Below are positions 40,378-47,715 of a DNA stretch of 64,000 bases, piece after piece (position 1 is the stretch's first letter; each line of letters opens with the position of its first letter). The translations under genes were made by a program, and so were the position numbers. The notes under the pieces were generated by a model that saw only the letters and a list, made by a program, of their open reading frames with translations, was not told the origin of the DNA and made no database searches. This DNA is from Methylobacter marinus A45 (GTDB taxonomy: Bacteria; Pseudomonadota; Gammaproteobacteria; Methylococcales; Methylomonadaceae): NCBI RefSeq assembly GCF_000383855.1, contig NZ_KB912877.1:440465-504464 (forward strand), given 5' to 3'.

Positions 40378-40860
40378 TTAGTTGCATTCGGCGGCGATTA
40401 AATTTTTAATATTCTCAACTGTGTTTTCCGCCCCATCTTCAATGGCGACCCGTATCAGTTTTTCAAACGGACGCATAAAAACTTCAAGTTCCAGTAATTC
40501 AAAGCGAAAGGTCAGGTGCGTAGGTTGTGCTTGTTCACCACTAGCCAGTAAATAGCTGTGCTTGTAGGGCGCGGTCAAGCCTTGAAAAATCAGTTTGATA
40601 AACGGTTGATAATCGGTAATTTCAAAAACCGACTCGACCTCCGCGCCGCTGTCCTTGCGTACTTGTTTGGCTTTGGCGCCGACAAAAACCTGTTTGCCGT
40701 CCAGGGGCTCAAATTCAACAACTTCTTGCGCCCATTTGGGATAGTTGTCGAAAAAATGCTCCCCGATGAACGAAAAAACATCGTGAATTGACTTGTCGAT
40801 TTCAATGCTGGCTTCGCCGGCGACCGGCCTGGATGAATCAAATGGAAACTTGATTCTCAT
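40378..40860 (-). CDS. SRPBCC/START-like ligand-binding protein
   Basis: From the ATG preceded by GAGGGGG (about 6 nt) the product is 160 aa. It has the helix-grip pattern of the SRPBCC superfamily: EIDKSIHDVFSFIGEHFFDNYPKWA, a beta-rich middle (VFEITDYQPFIKLIFQGL; THLTFRFELLELEV) and a long C-terminal helix. Family members bind lipids, polyketides or other hydrophobic ligands. First gene of the operon with LOV and sterol-desaturase-like genes, suggesting lipid-like chemistry under light control (inference). Confidence 0.8.
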   Translation of the reverse strand: MRIKFPFDSSRPVAGEASIEIDKSIHDVFSFIGEHFFDNYPKWAQEVVEFEPLDGKQVFVGAKAKQVRKDSGAEVESVFEITDYQPFIKLIFQGLTAPYKHSYLLASGEQAQPTHLTFRFELLELEVFMRPFEKLIRVAIEDGAENTVENIKNLIAAECN

Positions 40861-41496
40861 GGAATTCCCCCTCACAACTGAGCGAATCGCTCAACTTAAA
40901 TAATATTTTTACCTGAAAGCACCAATAACAACCTTATTAGACCGACTATGAGCATTGCTATTCATTACCAGTAACGAGTGCTACGGCGCATAATCAGTTC
41001 CGGGAATTCAGCATAAACAATCGCTGTTCTGATTATTACCTGATGTTATGCAGTAGGTTGAATTCAGATCGGTTTAGGAACGCGCATAAAATAACTTCCT
41101 CAAGTGCGCGGATGAATTTCCGGTGTAGGTGCGAAGTTATTCGCACAGTGCGAATAACTTCGCACCTACAATTCCCTGAATTATTCCATGCCCATTACTT
41201 AGCTAAGCGTCGCTAGCGCGACGGTTTGGTTTAATCGGGTTTCACGAAAAACATCCCTGTTTTTCGCCTTAACAGGCGACTATGTCGTGCTGCAAATCGG
41301 CAGTCCTGCCGATTTGTCCTGTACTCCTCGCTCTTGTGCCCCTTGCGGATATTCGACGAGAGTTATGCTGCCATCGATGTATGGATAAAGGCTGATGGGA
41401 TAAAAAGCTGGCTCAGGAATGATAAACATTGAAAACAAAAAAAGGTGAAGCACTCGCCTTGTACTTCACCTTTTCTCTTAACGAATGGATAAAACT
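40861..41496. repeat. Repeat-rich gap with a 47-bp palindrome and a degenerate mobile element
   Basis: No gene is seen. At 41124-41170 there is a nearly perfect palindrome with 23-bp arms around one central base, GTAGGTGCGAAG...CTTCGCACCTAC. At about 41205-41362 lies a rearranged, reverse-oriented relic of the element described at 25354-25876: GTCGCTAGCGCGACGGTTT, paired CAAATCGGCA/TGCCGATTTG, and CTCGCTCTTGTGCCCCTTGC. The terminator of the next leftward gene lies at the end. Confidence 0.8.
41436..41474 (-). terminator. Rho-independent terminator of the Gln/Arg-rich protein gene
   Basis: A stem of AAAGGTGAAG with CTTCACCTTT and, on the minus strand, a T-run (TTTTTTTG) lies about 25 bp after the stop of the minus-strand gene. 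Confidence 0.85.
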
Positions 41497-41973
41497 TTAT
41501 TCTCCAAATGGCCACCACCAGCGTTTTTGAGCGCCGGGCGCGTCGCCATTGGCTTTACCCTCGGTGCGCTGGCGGATGTTTTCCATTTGCCGCTGTCTTT
41601 GCTCCATGCCAGACGCATCAGTTCTTTCCCTGATTTGTTGTTCGCTGCGCTCGCGGATTTGCTGCCCGCTACCCTGATCCTGATGAATTCTTTCCCGAAT
41701 TTGTTGCTCCTGCCTTTCCTGGAATTTGTCAGTATCCTGCCGCAGATTGCCGCGCTGTTCTTCAAATCGCTTCTGCTGATCTTGCCCTCGTTCGCGCATT
41801 TGATTTTCCTGACGCTGGCGCAGTTGGTCAAAGCGTCCCTGCTGGGGGCCGCCACCCGCGCCCGCGCCTTGCCCGCCGCCCCTGCCGCCGCCACCGGCTC
41901 CGGCATGGCCAGGCACCGTCAACACTAAAGCCGAAACGATCAGTAATCCTTGAAGTATTTGTTTGTTGTGCAT
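41497..41973 (-). CDS. Secreted Gly- and Gln/Arg/Glu-rich protein of unknown function
   Basis: The ATG has AAGGGGG 7 nt upstream and gives 158 aa; an in-frame start at 42024 lies in a dispersed repeat. A signal peptide (about residues 1-24, ending VPGHAGA) is followed by a Gly-rich stretch of ~20 residues. Then ~90 residues rich in Gln, Arg and Glu form heptad-like QxxxRxR repeats (QQIRER occurs repeatedly), and the end is aromatic, KRWWWPFGE. The charged middle probably forms a long helix or stays disordered. It has its own terminator. No family was recognised. Confidence 0.75.
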   Translation of the reverse strand: MHNKQILQGLLIVSALVLTVPGHAGAGGGGRGGGQGAGAGGGPQQGRFDQLRQRQENQMRERGQDQQKRFEEQRGNLRQDTDKFQERQEQQIRERIHQDQGSGQQIRERSEQQIRERTDASGMEQRQRQMENIRQRTEGKANGDAPGAQKRWWWPFGE

Positions 41974-42081
41974 GGTTTTACCCCCTTGGTAAGCCAGGTT
42001 GATAAACCCGGCATTCAGAAACACCTTAGCCGGACTTCAGCAAAGAGCCGGCCCGACCAAGGGCTGTAAAAGTTGGTTAAA

Positions 42082-42221
42082 CTAGTACTCAGTCAGTCTT
42101 GTTCTGGCGAGTAAAAAGTTGCAGAGCATTCATGGCATGCGAATAGTGCGAATACCCTAAAGGGCACAAGTGAATTCGCACCTACAGCTTATCCGCCATA
42201 ATTAAATTGACTGAGTACTAG
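42082..42221. mobile_element. IS630-type MITE, copy 1 (140 bp)
   Basis: Bounded by a perfect 14-bp inverted repeat, CTAGTACTCAGTCA and TGACTGAGTACTAG. A second copy lies at 63720-63875 with the same ends and body. CTAG at both ends fits the TA-in-CTAG target preference known for some IS630 elements. The body contains GTGCGAAT/ATTCGCAC sequence seen elsewhere in the window. No coding capacity. Confidence 0.9.
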
Positions 42222-43318
42222 TGCTCAAATGGAACTGAATATATTCATTTATTACATGCCGGCTTCGTATTATTTGTTGATTAGGAACGGGAATGAAATA
42301 AGACCCGCAAATGAGGCAGGATTTCTGTTCCTGTTCAACGACTGCATGGATGCAGGAGGTAGAGCAACGCATGGAGCAGTTGCCGAGGCGCGCAAACAGG
42401 CGCATAGCCAGCTATGTAACTGTTTGCGCAAAGCTTCCGCTCCTGCTCACGCCCCTTACCTACATCCCTGTAGGCAACGCCGAAGAGGGACGGAAAGACA
42501 AGTCAGTTGCGGGAATTATAAAATTCACGTTCCTTAGTTAATGATCAATAACGCCGCTAAAGGCCCGCGGCACAATTTAATAGCCGTTAATTCTCAGTCA
42601 ACGGTTCTTAACTGGTGCTGAGCATCAGTATAAGCTAATTTACTATTGTAAGTTGTTACTGACTTGTTATTTTTTTGTTAGGGCTCCGGCATATCGCTTT
42701 GAACCCAATCAACAACCAGCCCATCGAACAGATCCGGACAACGGCTGAAACCGGCTGGCACAAGCGATGCCAAACCAGTGGAATTTGCGCGTTACCGCCT
42801 TGTCCAAGGAAGTAACTGATGTTACGCAGACAATTGACTCAGGCGCCGGCAGGGGCGGATTCGGTCAAAAAACTTCCTCCGCCATTCCTTCAGGCCTAAG
42901 GCCGTCCCTGTGGGAGCGATGCCTACATCGCGACTTGCCGGGTGGTATTGAATCGCGATGTAGGCATCGCTCCCACTACTGCGGTTGCCCCCATTTATAA
43001 ACCCGGCCGGTCAGGGAAACAATGTCCATGTTCGACGCTGCGGACGGCATGAGCCTCTGTCTGTGCGTAACGTCAGGAAGTAGTTTTCCAGGGCCGGCTT
43101 GAGCGCTTGCGCGACAGCGCCAGCAACATGATTAAAACTCGAAAAGAGTGAACCCGACCGAACGGTCATGAAGAAAGGCTGGCAAACATGCGCCCGGCCG
43201 TGAAGGAAACCGATGGGACGTCGCCGTTCCGCGCGCCTGGGCCTGACAATCCGGGCACCGGTAGCCGCCCTTTCACGCCAAACGGTCTTTTGCCGCGAAA
43301 CAGCGATGGAGGCAGGCT
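42222..43318. repeat. Gene-poor stretch with repeat fragments
   Basis: No credible gene is seen. About 42330-42395 matches an internal part of the element at 25354-25876 (GACTGCATGGATGCAGGAGG). At 42910-42976 there is a perfect 24-bp inverted repeat (GTGGGAGCGATGCCTACATC...) with a 19-bp spacer, a REP-like hairpin. ACTGATGTTACGCAG near 42819 resembles one terminus of the AACTGATGTTACGC element, as an isolated end. Open frames here cross these repeats and were not called. Confidence 0.75.
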
Positions 43319-44323
43319 ATGAAATTCAACCTTAGCGAAGCGACCGGCTCCGTGCAGGCGATGGTCAACGGCTTTATTGAAAGGCTGCCCTATTTCGCTA
43401 TCGCTGTCGTTGTCTTTGTTATTTTTCTGTTCATCGGCAAGGGCATACGCGCGGCCGTGCGCGCCGTCACGCAGCGCAACCGCCGCCACTACAATCTGGG
43501 CCTGGTCATGGGCCGGCTCAGTTATGGCCTGATTATCTTCTTCGGCCTGCTCATTGCCCTGGTCATCGCCATTCCCGGCTTTACACCCGGCGAGCTCGTC
43601 AACATTCTGGGGCTGTCCAGCGTCGCCATCGGCTTTGCCTTTCGCGACATCCTGCAAAATTTTCTGGCCGGGATTCTGCTGCTGTTGGCCGAGCCCTTCC
43701 GCATCGGCGACCAGATCATCCTCAACGATTTCGAGGGCACGGTCGAGGACATCCAGACCCGCGCCACCTTCATCAAAACCTACGACGGGCGGCGTGTCGT
43801 GATTCCCAATTCCAATCTTTTCACCAACTCGGTCACGGTGAATACCGCCTACAAGAAGCGGCGCCTCCAGTATGACATCAACATCGGCTACGGCGACGAC
43901 ATCGCCCATGCCAAGCGTATCCTGCTCGACACCGTGCGCGAGATTCCCGAAGCGCTCGATTACCCGGAACCCGATGCGCTGGTCGTTAACCTGGCAGACA
44001 GCAGCGTCACTATCCGCTTACGCTGGTGGGTACAGCCGCCGCGCCGGTTCGAAAGCCTCAACGCCCTGGATGTTGTTCTGGAAAAGGTTGCCAACGCGCT
44101 GATATCCGAAGGCTTCGATCTGCCGTTCCCGACTCAGCAGATTCTTTTCCATGACCAGACCGAGGAATCCGACGGCGACCGTTCCCGCCAGCGCGAGGGC
44201 TGGCCGCCAGGCAAAGGCGAAATCCCGCGTCCGGCGCGCATCGTCGATGCCCTGCGTGATTTGAAAAAGGCCCGTTCAGCCGGACGGAACGGCAAGCCTC
44301 ATGAAACGGATCAAAATCCGTGA
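43319..44323 (+). CDS. Small-conductance mechanosensitive channel, MscS family
   Basis: This 334-aa protein has three N-terminal helices. The pore helix TM3 and beta domain are recognisable: GLSSVAIGFAFRDILQNFLAGILLLLAEPFRIGDQI, then FEGTVEDIQTRATFIKTYDGRRVVIPNSNLF, all MscS signatures. A long charged C-terminal tail (about 285-334) extends past the usual MscS end. It releases osmolytes on hypo-osmotic shock. A good GGAGG Shine-Dalgarno precedes the ATG. Monocistronic. Confidence 0.95.
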   Translation: MKFNLSEATGSVQAMVNGFIERLPYFAIAVVVFVIFLFIGKGIRAAVRAVTQRNRRHYNLGLVMGRLSYGLIIFFGLLIALVIAIPGFTPGELVNILGLSSVAIGFAFRDILQNFLAGILLLLAEPFRIGDQIILNDFEGTVEDIQTRATFIKTYDGRRVVIPNSNLFTNSVTVNTAYKKRRLQYDINIGYGDDIAHAKRILLDTVREIPEALDYPEPDALVVNLADSSVTIRLRWWVQPPRRFESLNALDVVLEKVANALISEGFDLPFPTQQILFHDQTEESDGDRSRQREGWPPGKGEIPRPARIVDALRDLKKARSAGRNGKPHETDQNP

Positions 44324-44847
44324 AGCCCTGGCCGGTGCCTTGCCAGCACAGGATCAATCCGAACGGCGACTCCATGCGCAAAAATTGAATGGCTTGACCC
44401 CGGCTGAATACTTGGGGTAAAAATTCACGGATCTGGAGGCATCAGGTTGCGGGTGGCTCGAATTCACCAAACGCCTGCTATTACACAGTTTAGTGCGAAT
44501 AAATTCGCACCTACGCGCGCACTGCCACTCAAGCGATGTGGTCAGTGTAAATTGAATAAAGATCGCTCTAACAATCTGTCGCCAGCGCGGCAAGCAGGAT
44601 ATAAGCGATCCCTGCGGAACATCAGGCAGAATAGGCGGCAAGATCCAGAGCATCAAGAGACACTCCTATCAGCGCTGTGTCTCATGTGCCATGAACTGAG
44701 CTTCATTAAGCCCGTTTGTCGGGCAAGGTTTCAAGGCAACACTTGAATAATTGGCAGGCGACTGCCGAAGACGCATCCCTGGCCGCTTAGTTTAATGGTT
44801 AGCGGACAGCCGAATTACATTACGCTGAAATATATCGGAGAAAACAA
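44324..44847. other. Gene-free gap with a short palindromic repeat
   Basis: About 520 bp hold no recognised gene. Around 44490-44513 is a copy of the AGTGCGAATAAATTCGCACC repeat that also occurs near 41124, in both MITEs and near 58124. The rest looks like degraded sequence. Confidence 0.5.
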
Positions 44848-45141
44848 ATGATTACGGTTATCTGGGATACCTGGTTAAAGCCGGGTACGGAAGAACAAGG
44901 CCTCCGCCTCACGCGTCAGGTATGGTCGGACATGCGCCGCTTTGACGGTTATGTTTCGCACCGGCTTTTCATCGATCAGGACGAGCCGGGGCACATCATC
45001 GCCATCGCCGACTGGCGAAGCCGCGCGGACGCGGATGCCGTCCGGGAAAAATACCAGAATTCCGAAACCATCCGCCAGCTCATCGCGCTTCTCGCCCGCC
45101 CCCGGGAGCGCTGGATAACATGCGAGGACCAGGCATCATAA
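44848..45141 (+). CDS. ABM-domain (antibiotic biosynthesis monooxygenase-like) protein
   Basis: This 97-aa dimeric alpha-beta barrel type protein begins ITVIWDTWLKPGTEEQGLRLTRQVWSDM and has the central WRSRADADAVREKYQ helix. ABM proteins include quinone-forming monooxygenases and haem-degrading enzymes; many have no known role. It is followed by two genes, one of which is also of a monooxygenase-related family, suggesting a small oxidative module. Confidence 0.7.
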   Translation: MITVIWDTWLKPGTEEQGLRLTRQVWSDMRRFDGYVSHRLFIDQDEPGHIIAIADWRSRADADAVREKYQNSETIRQLIALLARPRERWITCEDQAS

Positions 45142-45196
45142 AACAAATCCGACATCTCAAGCCGCGGTACGCGCTTATGCAAAAAGGTGAACGACG

Positions 45197-45643
45197 ATGT
45201 TGAAGACCCTGCGTTTTGTCAGTTTCCTGTTCACGGCGCTGGCGCTGGCTGTCGCGCTGGCTCACGCGCTGGAATTGCCGAACAAAATCACTCTGTCCCG
45301 CGAGGATTACCTGACCGTCCAGCAAATCTACCGGGGCTGGGCCCTGCTAGGCATTATTGAAATTGCCGCCCTGCTCTCTACCCTGGCTTTAGCGTTTAAG
45401 GTCTCGCGTGATCCGAAAGTATTCGGTTTAACGCTGTCGGCCTTGCTTTGTATCGCGGCCGCCCTGGCCGTGTTCTTCCTGTTCACCTATCCGGCCAATC
45501 AGCAGACGGCCAACTGGACGCGCTTGCCCGGCAACTGGGCGGATCTCCGAAAACAGTGGGAATACTCCCATGCCACGCGCGCGGGCCTGTTTCTGATTGC
45601 CTTGAATTTACAAATTCTAACGGTTCTGCGGAGAAACGAATGA
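45197..45643 (+). CDS. Four-helix membrane protein, DUF1772-like
   Basis: This 148-aa protein has four hydrophobic helices (about 5-25, 52-72, 83-103, 125-143). The pattern [20 protein letters not shown] near the start and the [21 protein letters not shown] loop resemble the DUF1772 (anthrone-oxygenase-like) family. It overlaps the next gene by ATGA, so the two are coupled. Function unknown. Confidence 0.7.
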   Translation: MLKTLRFVSFLFTALALAVALAHALELPNKITLSREDYLTVQQIYRGWALLGIIEIAALLSTLALAFKVSRDPKVFGLTLSALLCIAAALAVFFLFTYPANQQTANWTRLPGNWADLRKQWEYSHATRAGLFLIALNLQILTVLRRNE

Positions 45644-46134
45644 GCGATGCCATAGACAATTTATTCACCGACCGCATGAGCGCCGAAATCGAAGGCGATT
45701 TCGTCGTCTTCCTCATCGGCATGCGGATTAACAAGCCCTGGAAAGTGCGTAGCTGGTGGCCCGTGTTTTCCGCCATGCCGAAAATGATCAGGGAGCTTGA
45801 GGCCCACCCGGAACTCGGAATGCTGAACCACATCAGCGGCCTCCGCTTGAGCGTTCAGTACTGGCGCTCGTTCGACCAGCTGGAAGCCTATGCCCGAAGT
45901 AAAGACAACGCCCATCTTCCCGCCTGGAAAGCCTTTAATGATTCGGTGAGCAAGAGTCGCGGCGACGTTGGCATATGGCATGAGACCTACCAGATAAGAG
46001 CCGGCGAATACGAGACCGCGTACAGCGGCATGCCACGATTCGGCCTGGGCGCCGCCGGGACGCTCGTGCCGGCCACGGGATATAGAGAGACTGCGCGTGG
46101 AAGACTGACGCTCAAGCAAAATACTGATACCTGA
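45640..46134 (+). CDS. Monooxy_af470-like (DUF4188) protein
   Basis: The ATG overlapping the previous stop gives 164 aa, starting [31 protein letters not shown]. The stretch [27 protein letters not shown] and the later [14 protein letters not shown]...HLPAWKAFN are characteristic of PF13826. Its fold is related to ABM-type barrels. The three genes from 44848 could form one oxidative operon, but no substrate is suggested by sequence. Confidence 0.8.
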   Translation: MSDAIDNLFTDRMSAEIEGDFVVFLIGMRINKPWKVRSWWPVFSAMPKMIRELEAHPELGMLNHISGLRLSVQYWRSFDQLEAYARSKDNAHLPAWKAFNDSVSKSRGDVGIWHETYQIRAGEYETAYSGMPRFGLGAAGTLVPATGYRETARGRLTLKQNTDT

Positions 46135-46335
46135 CAAACCGTTGGCGGCTTCAGGCCGGCTTGCCCTCCGGCATTTCGGCGCCGCCGATAGTGTTTTTCG
46201 CAATACGCCACCGACGACTCAGCCAGATCACCCTCCCCTTCTCCGGCATGTAAGCATCGTGCGCCGGGTTGACAAAACCGGCACTTGGAAGCCACTCTAG
46301 AAAGTTGTTCCAAGTAAATAAAAAACAAAAAAATT

Positions 46336-46740
46336 ATGAAAGCAAAAAAGCATCCGAAAAACCGGCCATGGCATGCCCTGCCTGTCGAAGACGTTTATGA
46401 AGCTCTTTCCAGTTCCGAGCGGGGGTTAAGCGAGCAGGAAGCTGAACAACGCCTTAGCCGCCACGGCGCGAACAAGCTGACGGCAGCAAGAGGCCGCAGC
46501 CCGATCAGGCGCTTCCTCAGCCAGTTCCATAATGTACTGATTTATGTATTGCTGATTGCCGGCGCCATCACGGCGGCGATCGGGCACTGGATAGACAGCG
46601 GCGTGATTGTGGGCATGGTCCTGATTAATGCGTTCATCGACTACCAGAAAAATCCTTTCCGCCGCATCACATATCTATGGCTGCTTACCCAGTGGGCTGC
46701 CTGTGATTTTAGTTTTATGGAATGCAAGGGTCGAGGTTAG
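46336..46740 (+). pseudogene. Truncated cation-transporting P-type ATPase, N-terminal fragment
   Basis: The first ~100 residues match the N-terminus of Ca2+/Mg2+-type P-type ATPases (WHALPVEDVYEALSSSERGLSEQEAEQRLSRHGANKL; LSQFHNVLIYVLLIAGAITAAIGHWID). The match ends at VLINAFID, where the next helix should continue. After that the frame is unrelated and stops at 134 aa. Actuator, phosphorylation (DKTGT) and nucleotide domains are missing, and none is seen in the next 400 bp. A remnant of a ~900-aa pump. Confidence 0.88.
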
Positions 46741-47136
46741 GTTCCCAAACCCTGCATTTCGAATGCGTTTCAGGCTGCATCAGGCTTTGGCACTGCTATG
46801 TTGACTGAACTCGCCGCTGAATCGAAACTCAAAATTTTATTTTTCAAGAATGCCTGTCTTGAACGAGAGCGCTATGAAACTCGCATCCGTCCATTATTAG
46901 CCGGAATTTGGCGAACATAGGCAATTCCCCAGGACACTGACCCGGCTGAAAAACATTAATCATGATAATCGAACAAATTTTATTTCATATTACGTCGATT
47001 AATCCGATGAAAAGCGAGGCTGGTGCCGTTAAATGCCATCCGTTTCTTGATCATGCCTGTCGCCCTGTTTCCGGCCCGACTCCTTATCGCTTCGTGAACG
47101 ATTCATATAAAGTAATCCAACTCAAGGAGAACTGAC
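46741..47136. other. Gap after the ATPase fragment
   Basis: About 400 bp without a supported gene. A 40-codon frame at 46798-46920 (MLTELAAESKLKILFFKNACLE...) is open but unrecognised. A Shine-Dalgarno AAGGAG lies just before the next gene. The junction left by loss of the ATPase should lie near 46640. Confidence 0.35.
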
Positions 47137-47640
47137 ATGAGTACAAAAACCGATTTTTCTTCTGTTGAATGGGAAGTTCTGCGGGATGCTCCTCATCTTG
47201 TCGTTCTTGCGGTCGCCGCTGCCGGTAGCAGCGGGATTTTCGGAAGCATCGCCGAGGCAATAGCACCGTCCGGGACTATTGTTGACGCCTTGAAAGGCAG
47301 CAACCAGCTATTACGTGAGGTTTGCGGAAAGGAGGAGGTGAAGGCATCGATCGAGTCAATCAAAGGCCTGGCAAAAACCGGAGACAGTTTTGCCGACATC
47401 CAGGCCGCCTTTCGCAAGGAAGCAATTGCCAAATCACGAACCGCCCTCGATATTTTGCGGCAAAAAGGATCGCCTGAAGATATAGCCGCGTACAGAAATT
47501 TCCTCGTCACGCTCGGCGACAAGGTCGCCAGTGCCGCGAAAGAAGGCGACTTCCTGGGCTTCGGCGGCGAGCGGGTCAGCGAGCACGAGCGAAGCTTGCT
47601 GGCCGAATTGGCCAAAGCGGTAGGCGCAGCACAGGCTTGA
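47137..47640 (+). CDS. Conserved-looking protein of unknown function
   Basis: This 167-aa soluble, mostly helical protein is preceded by AAGGAG at 9 nt spacing. It contains an Ala/Gly-rich stretch near residues 22-45 (VVLAVAAAGSSGIFGSIAEAIAP) and helix-forming charged segments after it. The ending EGDFLGFGGERVSEHERSLLAELAKAVG is regular. No catalytic motif is seen and no family name could be assigned. It is convergent with nasA. Confidence 0.7.
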   Translation: MSTKTDFSSVEWEVLRDAPHLVVLAVAAAGSSGIFGSIAEAIAPSGTIVDALKGSNQLLREVCGKEEVKASIESIKGLAKTGDSFADIQAAFRKEAIAKSRTALDILRQKGSPEDIAAYRNFLVTLGDKVASAAKEGDFLGFGGERVSEHERSLLAELAKAVGAAQA

Positions 47641-47655
47641 CACGCATTCGACAGA

Positions 47656-47689
47656 AACCCGGCATTTCTACGGCACCAAATGCCGGGTT
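47656..47689. terminator. Hairpin between convergent genes, AACCCGGCAT type
   Basis: A perfect 12-bp inverted repeat, AACCCGGCATTT with AAATGCCGGGTT, with a 10-bp loop, sits between the 47137 gene and nasA. The same AAACCCGGCAT arm occurs near 10537, 42004 and 58225, so this hairpin is part of a dispersed repeat that may double as a terminator. Confidence 0.55.
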
Positions 47690-47715
47690 GTTCGCAAAGC
47701 GCCAACCCGGCTAAC

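Noticed and set aside
42229-42541. Two overlapping open frames
   Set aside because: Sequence is a mixture of repeat fragments and has no ribosome-binding site.
42730-42750. TGGCACAAGCGATGCC as a sigma-54 promoter
   Set aside because: The -12 part is ATGC rather than TTGC and no gene follows within several hundred bases.
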